This document shows, piece by piece, positions 38,956 to 49,382 of a stretch of 64,000 nucleotides of DNA. A program made the position numbers and the translations under genes. The DNA comes from Pseudomonas parafulva (GTDB taxonomy: Bacteria > Pseudomonadota > Gammaproteobacteria > Pseudomonadales > Pseudomonadaceae). Position 1 is the first letter of the stretch; the number at the start of each line of letters is the position of its first letter. The stretch spans positions 434,001-498,000 of the forward strand of contig NZ_CP009747.1 in assembly GCF_000800255.1 (NCBI RefSeq). The letters are read 5' to 3'. The notes beneath the pieces are model-generated. The model was not told the DNA's origin and did no database searches. It saw nothing but the letters and a program-made list of their open reading frames with translations.

Positions 38956-39390
38956 GTCGGGACACTAGTAACTGGGGATGGGGGGCGGCACAATAGTCAT
39001 GCGCGTATGGCATTGTGAAACTATCGTGAATCCGGTCGGGCTGTCTTTATAGCAGTCTCCAGCGCCAGATTTCCAATGGCGGGACTGCATGTGCAGCCTG
39101 GCTGTGGGAACTTTCCGGCACCACGGGAAATCTTAAGCAGGCTGCCCGTCTTTCACCAATGCCAAAGCGATGCAGGACGGCGGCGCTATCCAGGCTGGCA
39201 CCTGTGTATCTGAAACACCGATTATCGACGCAGCCGGCTGCGACCGCGCTGTGCCTTTTTCGTGCGAGCCGACCAGAGGCCGCAGGAAACTTGCTTGGAG
39301 GGGAGAACTTTTGCGCAAAGGCCGAGTCTATGGTTGCAAGCCTGAACGATGGCTTTCGCAACGCTCCTTTGAGTTCACTGAGGAGTGTTC
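38956..39390. other. Divergent intergenic region nadB / algU
   Basis: 435 bases without a supported gene. It contains the AlgU-type promoter at 39305-39330 and the algU ribosome site GAGGAG just before 39391. A plus-strand open frame upstream of algU is judged spurious. No other clear motif was found. Confidence 0.7.
39305..39330 (+). promoter_or_regulatory. AlgU-dependent autoregulatory promoter of algU
   Basis: GAACTT at 39305-39310, a 16-base spacer, then TCTA at 39327-39330. The -35 is a perfect AlgU consensus and the spacing is correct; the algU start lies about 60 bases downstream. AlgU is known to autoregulate its operon from such promoters. Confidence 0.75.
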
Positions 39391-39972
39391 ATGCTAACCC
39401 AGGAAGAGGATCAGCAGCTTGTCGAGCGCGTGCAGCGTGGTGACAGGCGAGCGTTCGATCTGTTGGTGCTGAAGTATCAGCACAAGATTCTCGGGTTGAT
39501 CGTGCGTTTTGTTCACGACACCCATGAAGCGCAAGACGTGGCGCAGGAAGCCTTCATCAAGGCCTACAGAGCGCTAGGCAATTTCCGCGGTGACAGTGCG
39601 TTTTACACGTGGCTGTACCGCATCGCCATCAACACGGCGAAGAACTACCTGGTGTCCCGTGGAAGACGGCCGCCAGACAGTGATGTCAGCTCCGAGGATG
39701 CGGAGTTCTACGACGGCGATCATGGCCTCAAGGATCTCGAGTCACCAGAGCGCTCGTTGTTGCGGGATGAAATCGAGGGCACTGTCCATCGCACCATCCA
39801 GCAACTACCGGAAGACTTGCGTACGGCATTGACCCTGCGTGAGTTCGATGGCCTGAGTTATGAAGACATTGCCAGTGTCATGCAATGTCCGGTGGGTACC
39901 GTGCGCTCTCGAATTTTCCGCGCTCGGGAGGCCATTGACAAAGCCCTGCAGCCCCTGTTGCAGGAAACCTGA
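39391..39972 (+). CDS. algU: AlgU (RpoE, sigma-22) extracytoplasmic sigma factor
   Basis: A 193-residue ECF sigma factor: region 2 (DAFIKAYRAL-type segment AQEAFIKAYRALGNFRGDS) and region 4 (FDGLSYEDIASVMQCPVGT). It directs the envelope-stress and alginate regulon. ATG 39391 (MLTQEEDQQ) has the conserved N-terminus and GAGGAG upstream; a GTG two codons earlier is not needed. It is the first gene of algU-mucA-mucB. Confidence 0.97.
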   Translation: MLTQEEDQQLVERVQRGDRRAFDLLVLKYQHKILGLIVRFVHDTHEAQDVAQEAFIKAYRALGNFRGDSAFYTWLYRIAINTAKNYLVSRGRRPPDSDVSSEDAEFYDGDHGLKDLESPERSLLRDEIEGTVHRTIQQLPEDLRTALTLREFDGLSYEDIASVMQCPVGTVRSRIFRAREAIDKALQPLLQET

Positions 39973-40003
39973 GACAGCGGCGACAGCCAAGAGAGGAACC
40001 GCC

Positions 40004-40597
40004 ATGAGTCGTGAAGCTTTGCAGGAATCGCTGTCCGCGGTAATGGATAACGAAGCGGACCAACTGGAATTACGTCGCGTGCTGAACGCCGCCGACGATG
40101 CCGAAACCCGTGCCACCTGGTCGCGTTACCAAGTGGCTCGCGCAGCCATGCACAAGGAGCTGCTGCTGCCCAACCTCGACATCGCTTCGGCCGTGTCGGC
40201 CGCGCTGGCTGATGAAGCTGCGCCGGTACAGGCCAAGCGTGGAGCATGGCGCAGTGTCGGTCGTCTGGCCGTGGCTGCCTCGGTGACCGTTGCCGTGCTG
40301 GCCGGTGTGCGCCTCTACAACCAGGACGAGATCACCGGTGCCCAGCTTGCCTCGCAACAGCCTGTACAGCAGGGTGTCAGCGTGCCACAGGTGCAAGGTC
40401 CGGCCGTACTGGCGGGCTACACCGAGAGCAGCGACCAGCCGACCGGCCCGATGGCCAACGGCGTGTTGCAGAATCAAGCCGGTTGGGATCAGCGTCTGCC
40501 AGGTTACCTGCGCCAGCACGCTCAGGAGTCTGCGCTGAAGGGCGCTGAAAACGCTCTTCCTTACGCTCGCGCCGCTAGCCTGGAACCTGCCAAGTAA
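40004..40597 (+). CDS. mucA: MucA anti-sigma factor
   Basis: A 197-residue inner-membrane anti-sigma factor. The N-terminal cytoplasmic AlgU-binding domain (SREALQESLSAVMDNEAD) precedes one transmembrane helix (LAVAASVTVAVLAGVRLY, about 85-102) and a periplasmic tail bound by MucB. Regulated cleavage by AlgW and MucP releases AlgU. ATG 40004 follows AGAGGAA. The C-terminus is intact, so no mucoid-type truncation is visible. Confidence 0.96.
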   Translation: MSREALQESLSAVMDNEADQLELRRVLNAADDAETRATWSRYQVARAAMHKELLLPNLDIASAVSAALADEAAPVQAKRGAWRSVGRLAVAASVTVAVLAGVRLYNQDEITGAQLASQQPVQQGVSVPQVQGPAVLAGYTESSDQPTGPMANGVLQNQAGWDQRLPGYLRQHAQESALKGAENALPYARAASLEPAK

Positions 40598-40605
40598 GGA
40601 GGATC

Positions 40606-41568
40606 ATGCGCGCGCTACCTCTCCTGGCGCTGCTGTTCGGCGGATGCATGTCGGTGCCGGTGTTGGCGGCCAATTCCTCGCCAGAGGCGGGTGAATGGCT
40701 GTCCAAGCTGGCACAGGCCGAGCAGAAGCAGAGCTACCAGGGCGCCTTCGTCTACGAGCGTAACGGCAGTTTTTCTTCCCACGATATCTGGCATCGCGTC
40801 CAGTCGGGCAAGGTCAGCGAGCGGCTACTGCAGCTCGATGGCGCTTCCCAGGAGATTGTGCGCGTCGACGGCAAGGTGCAGTGCGTCAGCGGTGCACTCG
40901 CCGACGGTGTCGGGGCACCACCCGACGCGGCTGCGCGTGTCCTCGATCCGCTCAAGCTGATGAGCTGGTACGACCTGAGCATGGCGGGCACGTCCCGCGT
41001 GGCAGGTCGCGATGCCGTGATCGTCACCTTGACGCCTCGCGATCAACATCGTTATGCCTTCGAATTGCATCTGGACCGTGAAACCGGCTTGCCCCTGCGC
41101 TCGTTGATGCTCAACGACAAGGGTCAATTGCTGGAACGATTCCAGATGACTCGCCTGGACACCGCAAACCTGCCCAGTGACCGCGACCTGCAACCCAGTG
41201 CCGACTGCAAGCCGGTGGCGCCGGAGCCGGGAGCCAAGTCCGAGTCGGTCGCTGGCTGGCGCTCCGACTGGCTGCCACCGGGCTTCGAGCTGATCAACAG
41301 CGCAGTGCGCACCGACTCTGCCGACAAGCGTTCGATCAGCAGCCTCATGTACGATGACGGGCTCACCCGCTTCTCGGTGTTTCTCGAACCTATCGACGAC
41401 AAGGGCACCGACACGCGTGTGCAGCTCGGCCCAACGGCAGCCGTTTCGCGACACCTCAACACGCCTTCGGGCAAGGTCATGGTAACGGTGGTGGGTGAAA
41501 TTCCCCTCGGTACTGCCGAGCGTGTGGCATTGTCGATGCGGCCACAGGACATCCAGGCACGGCAATGA
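40606..41568 (+). CDS. mucB: MucB, periplasmic AlgU regulator
   Basis: A 320-residue exported protein (signal peptide LPLLALLFGGCMSVPVLA) of the MucB/RseB family with its two-lobed lipid-sensing fold (about 25-190 and 215-310; WLPPGFELINS opens the second lobe). It protects MucA from proteolysis. It starts 8 bases after mucA with AAGGAGG. In P. aeruginosa mucC follows; here 171 bases lead directly to mucD. Confidence 0.93.
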   Translation: MRALPLLALLFGGCMSVPVLAANSSPEAGEWLSKLAQAEQKQSYQGAFVYERNGSFSSHDIWHRVQSGKVSERLLQLDGASQEIVRVDGKVQCVSGALADGVGAPPDAAARVLDPLKLMSWYDLSMAGTSRVAGRDAVIVTLTPRDQHRYAFELHLDRETGLPLRSLMLNDKGQLLERFQMTRLDTANLPSDRDLQPSADCKPVAPEPGAKSESVAGWRSDWLPPGFELINSAVRTDSADKRSISSLMYDDGLTRFSVFLEPIDDKGTDTRVQLGPTAAVSRHLNTPSGKVMVTVVGEIPLGTAERVALSMRPQDIQARQ

Positions 41569-41659
41569 TTGGCGAGGACGTTTCATACGGCTAGTCCAGC
41601 GTGCGTCTGACATCAAATTAAGGCATTGTCATTTGCAATCGACCGGTAAATTTTCTATA

Positions 41660-41683
41660 GGTCAGACTCTCCGGGGTCTGGCC
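41660..41683 (+). promoter_or_regulatory. Hairpin in the mucB-mucD gap
   Basis: GGTCAGAC (41660-41667) pairs with GTCTGGCC (41676-41683) with one G-U pair, then TTTCC. It could be a weak terminator uncoupling mucD from algU-mucAB, or a 5' leader structure of mucD. Confidence 0.4.
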
Positions 41684-41739
41684 TTTCCTGTATCTGCAGA
41701 GGCCGTTCTGCTAATTACGCTCGTTGTGACGGGAGCCGT

Positions 41740-43173
41740 ATGTCAATACCACGCATGAAATCCTACCTATCGATGTTCGCCGCCGTGCTGATGCTCGGCC
41801 AGGTGCTCACCGCCCAGGCGGAGGAGGCCCTGCCGGACTTCACCACATTGGTCGAGCAAGCCTCGCCAGCGGTGGTCAACATCAGTACCAAGCAAAAGCT
41901 GCCCGATCGTCGTGTGGCTGCCGGTCAGATGCCGGATCTGGAAGGTCTGCCGCCGATGTTCCGCGAGTTCTTCGAGCGCAACATGCCCCAGCAGCCGCGC
42001 TCGCCGCGCGGTGATCGTCAGCGCGAAGCGCAGTCGTTGGGCTCGGGCTTCATCATTTCCCCGGATGGGTATGTGCTGACCAACAACCATGTGGTCGCCG
42101 ATGCCGACGAGATCATCGTGCGTCTCTCCGATCGCAGTGAGCTGCAGGCCAAGCTGGTGGGCACCGATCCGCGTACCGACGTGGCGCTGCTCAAGGTCGA
42201 TGGCAAGAATCTGCCGACCGTGAAGCTGGGCGACTCGGAAAAGCTCAAGGTCGGTGAGTGGGTGCTGGCCATCGGCTCGCCGTTCGGCTTCGATCATTCG
42301 GTGACCAAAGGTATCGTCAGCGCCAAGGGGCGTACCCTGCCCAACGACAGCTACGTGCCGTTCATCCAGACCGATGTGGCGATCAACCCAGGCAACTCCG
42401 GCGGTCCCCTGTTCAACATGAAGGGCGAGGTGGTGGGTATCAACTCGCAGATCTTTACCCGTTCCGGTGGTTTCATGGGCCTGTCGTTCGCCATCCCGAT
42501 CGACGTAGCGCTGGACGTGTCCAACCAGTTGAAGAAAGACGGCAAGGTCAGCCGGGGCTGGCTGGGTGTGGTCATTCAGGAGGTCAACAAGGACCTGGCT
42601 GAGTCCTTCGGGTTGGACAAGCCCGCCGGTGCGTTGGTGGTGCAGGTGCTTGATAACGGTCCGGCAGCCAAGGGCGGTCTGCAGGTGGGTGACGTCATCC
42701 TGAGCATGAACGGCCAGCCGATCGTCATGTCCGCCGACCTGCCGCATCTGGTCGGAGGTCTGAAGGACGGTCAGAAAGCCAAGCTGGAGATCATTCGTGG
42801 GGGCAAGCGCCAGACCCTGGACGTGACCATCGGTGCGTTGCCCGAGGACGATGCCGACATCGGCACGGGTGGCCAGGCGGGCGCCGAGCGCAACAGCAAC
42901 CGTCTCGGTGTATCGGTGGCCGACCTGAGCGATGAGCAGAAGAAGTCGCTCGAACTCAAGGGCGGGGTGGTCATCAAGGAAGTGCAAGACGGTCCGGCGG
43001 CGCTGATCGGCCTGCGCCCAGGCGATGTCATCAGTCACCTGAACAACCAGGCGATCGGCTCGGCCAAGCAGTTCACTGAAATTGCCAAGGAACTGCCGAA
43101 GAATCGCTCGGTGTCGATGCGCGTGCTGCGTCAAGGCCGTGCCAGCTTCATCACCTTCAAACTGGCCGAGTGA
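41740..43173 (+). CDS. mucD: MucD, DegP-type periplasmic serine protease
   Basis: A 477-residue HtrA-family protease: signal peptide (LSMFAAVLMLGQVLTAQAE), trypsin-like domain with catalytic His in TNNHVVADADE, Asp in RTDVALLKVDG and Ser in NPGNSGGPLF, then two PDZ domains (about 260-345 and 380-470). It degrades misfolded periplasmic proteins and dampens AlgU signalling. ATG 41740 has GGGAG upstream; ATG 41755 is an alternative. A terminator follows. Confidence 0.95.
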   Translation: MSIPRMKSYLSMFAAVLMLGQVLTAQAEEALPDFTTLVEQASPAVVNISTKQKLPDRRVAAGQMPDLEGLPPMFREFFERNMPQQPRSPRGDRQREAQSLGSGFIISPDGYVLTNNHVVADADEIIVRLSDRSELQAKLVGTDPRTDVALLKVDGKNLPTVKLGDSEKLKVGEWVLAIGSPFGFDHSVTKGIVSAKGRTLPNDSYVPFIQTDVAINPGNSGGPLFNMKGEVVGINSQIFTRSGGFMGLSFAIPIDVALDVSNQLKKDGKVSRGWLGVVIQEVNKDLAESFGLDKPAGALVVQVLDNGPAAKGGLQVGDVILSMNGQPIVMSADLPHLVGGLKDGQKAKLEIIRGGKRQTLDVTIGALPEDDADIGTGGQAGAERNSNRLGVSVADLSDEQKKSLELKGGVVIKEVQDGPAALIGLRPGDVISHLNNQAIGSAKQFTEIAKELPKNRSVSMRVLRQGRASFITFKLAE

Positions 43174-43192
43174 TCGATTCAGTCTGAGAGAA

Positions 43193-43215
43193 GGGCAGCT
43201 GCGGCTGCCCTTTTT
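43193..43215 (+). terminator. Intrinsic terminator after mucD
   Basis: A 7-bp perfect stem GGGCAGC/GCTGCCC with loop TGCG and five Ts at 43211-43215, 20 bases after the mucD stop. Confidence 0.9.
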
Positions 43216-43365
43216 CACGAGTGGACCTGGTTTGACCTGAAAACCCCAATGCACCGAGCGGGTCAGCGGCGATACAGGAACCTCCCATATCCCGTCGGCT
43301 TGCGTTACAATGCCCGGCTATTTTTCGGCGGGCGTCCGGCTCGCAGCCTTATCGAGTGTTGATCT

Positions 43366-45165
43366 GTGAGTGATTTGAGTCATATCCGCAATTTCTCCAT
43401 CATCGCCCACATCGACCATGGCAAGTCGACGCTGGCCGACCGTTTCATCCAGATGTGCGGCGGCCTGACCTCGCGCGAAATGGAAGCACAGGTCCTCGAC
43501 TCCATGGACCTTGAGCGTGAACGCGGTATCACCATCAAAGCCCACAGCGTTACCCTGCACTACAAGGCGCAGGACGGCAAAACCTACCAGTTGAACTTCA
43601 TCGACACCCCCGGTCACGTCGACTTCACCTATGAAGTGTCGCGTTCGCTGGCGGCGTGCGAAGGCGCGCTGCTGGTGGTCGATGCGGGTCAGGGCGTCGA
43701 GGCACAGTCGGTCGCCAACTGCTACACCGCCATCGAGCAGGGCCTGGAAGTGATGCCGGTACTCAACAAGATGGACCTGCCCCAGGCGGATCCGGACCGC
43801 GTCAAGGACGAGATCGAGAAGATCATCGGCATCGACGCCACCGATGCCGTGGCGTGCAGCGCCAAGAGCGGCATGGGCGTGGACGAGGTGCTCGAGCGCC
43901 TGGTGCAGACCATCCCGGCGCCGGTGGGCGACATCGAGGCGCCGTTGCAGGCGCTGATCATCGATTCCTGGTTCGACAACTACCTGGGTGTCGTCTCGCT
44001 GGTGCGTGTGCGCCAGGGTCGCGTCAAGAAGGGCGACAAGATCCTGGTCAAGTCCACCGGCAAGGTGCACCTGGTCGACAGCGTCGGTGTCTTCACCCCG
44101 AAACACACAGCCACCGCTGACCTGAAGGCTGGCGAGGTGGGCTTCATCATTGCCAGCATCAAGGACATTCACGGGGCCCCGGTGGGTGACACCCTGACCC
44201 TCTCCTCGACGCCTGAAGTCCAGGTGCTGCCAGGCTTCAAGAAGATTCAGCCGCAGGTCTACGCGGGTCTGTTCCCGGTCAGTTCCGACGACTTCGAGGA
44301 CTTCCGCGATGCCCTGCAGAAGCTGACGCTCAACGACTCGTCGCTGCAGTACATGCCGGAAAGCTCCGACGCCCTGGGCTTCGGCTTCCGTTGCGGCTTC
44401 CTCGGCATGCTGCACATGGAGATCATCCAGGAGCGCCTCGAGCGCGAGTACGACCTGGACCTGATCACCACCGCGCCAAGCGTGATCTACGAGCTGGAGT
44501 TGAAGACGGGTGAAACCATTGTCGTCGACAACCCCTCCAAGCTTCCGGACGTCTCGGCGGTCACCGACTTCCGCGAACCGATCGTCACCGCAACCATCCT
44601 CGTTCCCCAGGAACACCTGGGCAACGTGATCACCCTGTGCATCGAGAAGCGTGGCGTGCAGCGCGACATGCAGTTCCTCGGCAGCCAGGTGCAGGTGCGC
44701 TACGACATGCCGATGAACGAGGTGGTGCTGGACTTCTTCGACCGCCTCAAATCCACCAGCCGTGGTTACGCCTCGCTGGACTATCATTTTGATCGCTACC
44801 AGTCGGCCAACCTGGTCAAGCTGGACGTGCTGATCAACGGCGACAAGGTCGATGCCCTGGCATTGATCGTGCACCGCGACAACGCGGCCTATAAAGGCCG
44901 TGCGTTGACCGAGAAGATGAAGGAACTGATTCCTCGGCAGATGTTCGATGTGGCGATCCAGGCAGCCATCGGCGGTCAGATCATTGCGCGGACTACTGTC
45001 AAGGCGCTCAGAAAGAACGTACTGGCCAAGTGTTACGGCGGCGATGTGAGCCGTAAGAAAAAACTGCTGGAGAAGCAGAAGGCCGGTAAGAAACGCATGA
45101 AGCAGGTGGGCAACGTGGAGATTCCACAGGAAGCCTTCCTTGCTGTGCTCAGGTTGGATAGCTAG
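43366..45165 (+). CDS. lepA: Elongation factor 4 (LepA)
   Basis: A 599-residue translational GTPase. The GTP site is AHIDHGKST (G1), RGITIKA (G2 area), DTPGHVDF (G3) and NKMDLP (G4). The C-terminal LepA domain carries the basic end [16 protein letters not shown]. It binds ribosomes and aids assembly and stalled elongation. GTG 43366 is the family start. TACAAT near 43308 may be the promoter; lepB follows by 5 bases. Confidence 0.96.
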   Translation: MSDLSHIRNFSIIAHIDHGKSTLADRFIQMCGGLTSREMEAQVLDSMDLERERGITIKAHSVTLHYKAQDGKTYQLNFIDTPGHVDFTYEVSRSLAACEGALLVVDAGQGVEAQSVANCYTAIEQGLEVMPVLNKMDLPQADPDRVKDEIEKIIGIDATDAVACSAKSGMGVDEVLERLVQTIPAPVGDIEAPLQALIIDSWFDNYLGVVSLVRVRQGRVKKGDKILVKSTGKVHLVDSVGVFTPKHTATADLKAGEVGFIIASIKDIHGAPVGDTLTLSSTPEVQVLPGFKKIQPQVYAGLFPVSSDDFEDFRDALQKLTLNDSSLQYMPESSDALGFGFRCGFLGMLHMEIIQERLEREYDLDLITTAPSVIYELELKTGETIVVDNPSKLPDVSAVTDFREPIVTATILVPQEHLGNVITLCIEKRGVQRDMQFLGSQVQVRYDMPMNEVVLDFFDRLKSTSRGYASLDYHFDRYQSANLVKLDVLINGDKVDALALIVHRDNAAYKGRALTEKMKELIPRQMFDVAIQAAIGGQIIARTTVKALRKNVLAKCYGGDVSRKKKLLEKQKAGKKRMKQVGNVEIPQEAFLAVLRLDS

Positions 45166-45170
45166 GTCCT

Positions 45171-46025
45171 ATGTCGCTAAATTTCCCGCTGTTGCTCGTC
45201 ATCGCCGTAGCCGTCTGCGGTCTGTTGGGTCTGATCGATCTGCTGTTCCTGGCGCCGCGCCGGCGAGCGGCGATCGCCAACTACCAGGGCAGCGTCAGCC
45301 AGCCCGAAGTGGCCGTCGTCGAGCGCCTGAACAAGGAGCCGTTGCTGGTCGAATACGGCAAGTCCTTCTTCCCGGTGCTGTTCATCGTGCTGGTGTTGCG
45401 CTCGTTTCTGGTCGAGCCCTTCCAGATTCCTTCGGGGTCGATGAAACCGACCCTGGAAGTGGGCGACTTCATCCTGGTGAACAAGTTCTCCTACGGTATC
45501 CGTCTACCCGTGATCGACAAGAAGGTCATCGAGGTGGGTGATCCGCAGCGCGGGGACGTCATGGTGTTCCGCTATCCGAGCGATCCGAACGTCAACTACA
45601 TCAAGCGTGTGGTCGGCCTTCCGGGCGACCGGATCCGCTACACCAACGACAAGCGCCTGTACGTCAACGACCAGTTGGTCGCCGAGCAACTGGTCGGCAG
45701 CGAAGCTGGCTCGCTGGGTAGCGCCGAGCTGTACAAGGAAAAACTCGGCGAAACCGAGCATCTGATCCGCAAGGAAATGAGCCGCTACCGCATGCCGCCG
45801 GACCAGCAATGGACCGTACCGGCCGGGCACTACTTCATGATGGGCGATAACCGCGACAACTCCAATGACAGCCGCTTCTGGGACGACCCGAACATCCCTC
45901 GCGAGCTGCATGGCATGGTCCCGGACCGCAACATCGTCGGCAAGGCCTTTGCGGTGTGGATGAGCTGGCCAGAGCCCAAGCTCAGCCACTTGCCGAACCT
46001 GTCGCGGGTGGGTCTGATCCATTGA
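45171..46025 (+). CDS. lepB: Signal peptidase I
   Basis: A 284-residue inner-membrane protease with two N-terminal transmembrane segments (about 4-22 and 62-80). The catalytic serine is in PSGSMKPTLEVGD and the general-base lysine in YIKRVVGLPGD; GDNRDNSNDSRFWD is the other family box. It removes Sec signal peptides. It follows lepA by 5 bases and is separated from rnc by 158 bases with a hairpin. Confidence 0.95.
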   Translation: MSLNFPLLLVIAVAVCGLLGLIDLLFLAPRRRAAIANYQGSVSQPEVAVVERLNKEPLLVEYGKSFFPVLFIVLVLRSFLVEPFQIPSGSMKPTLEVGDFILVNKFSYGIRLPVIDKKVIEVGDPQRGDVMVFRYPSDPNVNYIKRVVGLPGDRIRYTNDKRLYVNDQLVAEQLVGSEAGSLGSAELYKEKLGETEHLIRKEMSRYRMPPDQQWTVPAGHYFMMGDNRDNSNDSRFWDDPNIPRELHGMVPDRNIVGKAFAVWMSWPEPKLSHLPNLSRVGLIH

Positions 46026-46032
46026 TACCCCT

Positions 46033-46056
46033 CGGCGCCGTCCACGGACGGCGCCG
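46033..46056 (+). terminator. Strong hairpin after lepB
   Basis: CGGCGCCGTCC (46033-46043) and its exact complement (46046-46056) leave a 2-base centre. No T run follows, so termination may be partial and the stem may protect the lepAB 3' end. Confidence 0.55.
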
Positions 46057-46183
46057 AATGCATTTCTGACATAGGCTGTGTTCTCAGGGATGAATCAATC
46101 CAGCGCCACGTTGTGGTGCGACACGGCCAAACAGTCTTTCAGGATGTTGATTTGAACGCGTTTAACAACGATGGGGTGGCCGC

Positions 46184-46873
46184 ATGAGCGCTTCCCTCGA
46201 GCGCCTCGAGCGCAAGCTCGGCTACACCTTCAGGGACCGGGAGCAGATGCTCTTGGCGCTGACGCATCGCAGCTATGCCGGGCGCAACAACGAGCGCCTG
46301 GAGTTTCTTGGCGATGCCATTCTCAACTTCGTGGCTGGCGAAGCGCTGTTCGAGCGTTTCCCCCAAGCTCGAGAAGGCCAGCTTTCGCGCCTGCGCGCTC
46401 GCCTGGTCAAGGGTGAAACACTGGCCCGTCTGGCACGCGGCTTCGACTTGGGCGAGTACCTGCGCCTGGGTTCGGGCGAGCTCAAGAGCGGCGGCTTCCG
46501 GCGTGAGTCGATCCTGGCCGATGCCCTCGAAGCCCTGATCGGCGCCATCTACCTGGACGCCGACATGCAGACCGCCCGCGAGCGCATCCTCGCCTGGCTG
46601 GCGGGCGAGTTCGACGGCCTGACCCTGGTCGATACCAACAAAGATCCCAAGACCCGCCTGCAGGAGTTCCTGCAATCGCGTGCCTGCGAGTTGCCGCGCT
46701 ACGAAGTGGTGGACATCCAGGGCGAACCGCACTGCCGTACGTTCTTCGTCGAATGCGAAGTGGTGCTGCTGAACAACAAGAGCCGTGGACAGGGCGTTAG
46801 CCGGCGTATCGCCGAGCAAGTCGCTGCCGCCGCCGCACTGATCGCCCTGGGCGTGGAGAATGGCAATGACTGA
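46184..46873 (+). CDS. rnc: Ribonuclease III
   Basis: A 229-residue double-strand RNase: catalytic domain with [15 protein letters not shown] (about 37-51, the acidic active site) and [18 protein letters not shown], then a dsRNA-binding domain (about 155-225, [12 protein letters not shown]). It processes rRNA precursors and regulatory RNAs. It overlaps era by 8 bases, so the two are coupled. Confidence 0.96.
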   Translation: MSASLERLERKLGYTFRDREQMLLALTHRSYAGRNNERLEFLGDAILNFVAGEALFERFPQAREGQLSRLRARLVKGETLARLARGFDLGEYLRLGSGELKSGGFRRESILADALEALIGAIYLDADMQTARERILAWLAGEFDGLTLVDTNKDPKTRLQEFLQSRACELPRYEVVDIQGEPHCRTFFVECEVVLLNNKSRGQGVSRRIAEQVAAAAALIALGVENGND

Positions 46874-47768
46874 GAACACCCCGACCCGCTGCGGCTATGT
46901 GGCCATCGTCGGCCGTCCCAACGTGGGCAAGTCCACGCTGCTCAACCATATTCTCGGGCAGAAGCTGGCGATTACGTCGCGCAAGCCGCAGACCACGCGC
47001 CACAACATGCTCGGCATCAAGACCGAGGGCGATGTGCAGGCGATCTACGTCGACACCCCTGGCATGCACAAGGCCAACGACAAGGCCCTGAACCGCTACA
47101 TGAACCGTAACGCATCGGCGGCCTTGAAAGACGTCGATGTGGTGATCTTCGTGGTCGACCGTACCCGTTGGACCGATGAGGACCAACTGGTGCTCGAGCG
47201 TGTCCAGTACGTGGAAGGCCCGCTTATTCTGGCGGTCAACAAGACCGACCGCATGGACGAGAAAGCCGAGTTGATCCCGCACCTGCAATGGCTTCAGGCG
47301 CAACTGCCGAAGGCCGAAATCGTACCGATCTCGGCGCAGCAGGGGCATAACCTGGAGTCTCTCGAGGCACTGATCGCCAAGCACCTGCCCGAGAACGAGC
47401 ATTTCTTCCCGGAAGACCAGATCACCGACCGCAGCAGCCGTTTCCTCGCCGCCGAACTGGTCCGTGAAAAGATCATGCGTCAGCTCGGTGCCGAGCTGCC
47501 GTACCAGATCACCGTGGAAATCGAAGAGTTCAAGCAGCAGGGGCATGTGCTGCACATTCACGCCCTGATCCTGGTCGAGCGTGACGGCCAGAAGAAGATC
47601 ATCATTGGCGACAAGGGCGAGCGCATCAAACGCATCGGCTCCGATGCGCGCAAGGACATGGAAGTGCTCTTCGACGCCAAGGTCATGCTCAACCTGTGGG
47701 TCAAGGTCAAGGGCGGCTGGTCCGATGACGAGCGGGCGCTGCGCTCGCTGGGTTACGGCGACCTCTGA
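46866..47768 (+). CDS. era: GTPase Era
   Basis: A 300-residue ribosome-assembly GTPase: G1 [10 protein letters not shown]3 DTPGMHK, G4 NKTD, then a KH domain (about 230-300, [20 protein letters not shown]) that binds the 3' end of 16S rRNA. Of two in-frame ATGs, 46866 is chosen because GGAG ends 8 bases before it; 46860 is too close. It sits in the rnc-era-recO run. Confidence 0.96.
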   Translation: MTENTPTRCGYVAIVGRPNVGKSTLLNHILGQKLAITSRKPQTTRHNMLGIKTEGDVQAIYVDTPGMHKANDKALNRYMNRNASAALKDVDVVIFVVDRTRWTDEDQLVLERVQYVEGPLILAVNKTDRMDEKAELIPHLQWLQAQLPKAEIVPISAQQGHNLESLEALIAKHLPENEHFFPEDQITDRSSRFLAAELVREKIMRQLGAELPYQITVEIEEFKQQGHVLHIHALILVERDGQKKIIIGDKGERIKRIGSDARKDMEVLFDAKVMLNLWVKVKGGWSDDERALRSLGYGDL

Positions 47769-47900
47769 ACGGCTCGCGACGGCGCGGCTTTCTATGAGCG
47801 CGTAGGCAGGCGCTGCGATTGACCTGGGAAAGCGGCGCTGTCTCTGCCGTTTCCATGGGGTCACCCGCGCCTCCCGGTATCTTCGCTGCGTGAGATCGCC

Positions 47901-48584
47901 ATGGACCAACCCACACCACAACTCGCCTACGTCCTGCACAGCCGCGCCTACAAGGAAACCAGTGCGCTGGTGGATTTTTTCACGCCCCAGGGCCGTGTGC
48001 GTGCCGTCTTGCGCCGGGCGCGGGGCAAGGGCGGTAGTTCCATGCGGCCGTTCGTGCCGCTGGAACTGGAACTGCGCGGGCGCGGCGAGCTGAAGAATGT
48101 GGGGCGCATGGACACCGTCGGCCTCGCCGGTTGGCTCAACGGCGACGCGTTGTTCAGCGGCTTGTACCTCAATGAGTTGCTGATGCGCCTGCTTCCTGCC
48201 GAAGCCCCTTATCCCGCCTTGTTCGAACACTACGGTCTTACCCTGCAAGCGCTGGCGGCGGGTCGCCCCCTCGAGCCGCTGCTGCGTGCGTTCGAGTGGC
48301 GCCTGCTCGATGAGTTGGGCTATGCGTTCTCCCTGACCGAAGATGTCGACCAAGCCCCAGTCGTTGCCGAAGGACTGTATCGCCTGCAGGTGGATGCCGG
48401 GCTTGAGCGTGTCGAGCTGTTCCAGCCCGGACTGTTCAATGGCGCAGAGCTGCTGGCGCTGTCCGAGGCCGAGTGGGAAGCGCCGGGCGCCTTGCTGGCC
48501 GCCAAGCGCCTGATGCGCCAGGCATTGGCGGTCCACCTGGGGGCCAAGCCACTGGTCAGCCGCGAACTGTTTCGCAAGCGCTGA
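47901..48584 (+). CDS. recO: DNA repair protein RecO
   Basis: A 227-residue recombination mediator: an N-terminal OB fold ([34 protein letters not shown]) and a helical C-terminal domain ([14 protein letters not shown]). With RecR it loads RecA on SSB-coated DNA. It begins 132 bases after era and is followed by pdxJ. Confidence 0.93.
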   Translation: MDQPTPQLAYVLHSRAYKETSALVDFFTPQGRVRAVLRRARGKGGSSMRPFVPLELELRGRGELKNVGRMDTVGLAGWLNGDALFSGLYLNELLMRLLPAEAPYPALFEHYGLTLQALAAGRPLEPLLRAFEWRLLDELGYAFSLTEDVDQAPVVAEGLYRLQVDAGLERVELFQPGLFNGAELLALSEAEWEAPGALLAAKRLMRQALAVHLGAKPLVSRELFRKR

Positions 48585-48627
48585 GCACGACGTATGCTGT
48601 GGGGCTCAATCTTCAGGAGAGCCTTTC

Positions 48628-49377
48628 GTGACTCAGAGCAACCGCATCCTTCTCGGCGTCAATATCGACCATGTGGCGACCTTGCGCCAGGCCCGCGGCA
48701 CTCGCTATCCGGACCCGGTCAAGGCAGCGCTGGACGCCGAGCAGGCGGGGGCCGACGGTATCACCGTGCACCTGCGCGAAGACCGTCGGCATATCCAGGA
48801 GCGCGACGTGCTGCTGCTCAAGGATGTCTTGCAGACACGCATGAACTTCGAAATGGGCGTCACTGAAGAGATGATGGCCTTTGCCGAGAAGATTCGCCCG
48901 GCGCACATCTGCCTGGTGCCTGAAACGCGCCAGGAACTGACCACCGAGGGCGGGCTGGACGTGGCCGGCCAAGAGCAGCGGATCAAGGCCGCTGTGGAGC
49001 GCTTGTCGCGCACCGGCGCCGAAGTGTCCTTGTTCATCGATGCCGATGAGCGTCAGATCGAGGCGTCGCGCCGGGTCGGTGCGCCGGCCATCGAACTGCA
49101 CACCGGGCGCTACGCCGATGCCCAGACCCCTAAGGAGGTGGCCGAAGAGCTCGAACGTATCGTTCAGGGCGTCGCTTTCGGTTTGGCTCAGGGTCTGATC
49201 GTCAATGCCGGCCATGGCCTGCATTACCACAACGTCGAAGCCGTGGCGGCCATTGAAGGCATCAATGAGCTGAACATCGGCCATGCGCTGGTGGCGCACG
49301 CACTGTTCGTCGGTTTCCCGGCCGCCGTTGCCGAGATGAAAGCGCTGATGCTCGCTGCCGCGCCGCGCCGCAACTGA
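48628..49377 (+). CDS. pdxJ: Pyridoxine 5'-phosphate synthase
   Basis: A 249-residue TIM-barrel enzyme that condenses 1-deoxyxylulose-5-phosphate and 3-amino-2-oxopropyl phosphate in vitamin B6 synthesis. Family motifs are [29 protein letters not shown] and [11 protein letters not shown]. It ends the lepA-pdxJ run; GTGCCCC/GGGGCAC follows. Confidence 0.96.
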   Translation: MTQSNRILLGVNIDHVATLRQARGTRYPDPVKAALDAEQAGADGITVHLREDRRHIQERDVLLLKDVLQTRMNFEMGVTEEMMAFAEKIRPAHICLVPETRQELTTEGGLDVAGQEQRIKAAVERLSRTGAEVSLFIDADERQIEASRRVGAPAIELHTGRYADAQTPKEVAEELERIVQGVAFGLAQGLIVNAGHGLHYHNVEAVAAIEGINELNIGHALVAHALFVGFPAAVAEMKALMLAAAPRRN

Positions 49378-49382
49378 ATACA

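Noticed and set aside
39170..39390. Plus-strand open frame running into algU from upstream
   Set aside because: It crosses the AlgU promoter and shows no conserved protein features.
46090..46155. 21-codon frame between lepB and rnc
   Set aside because: Too short, no ribosome site, no sign of selection.
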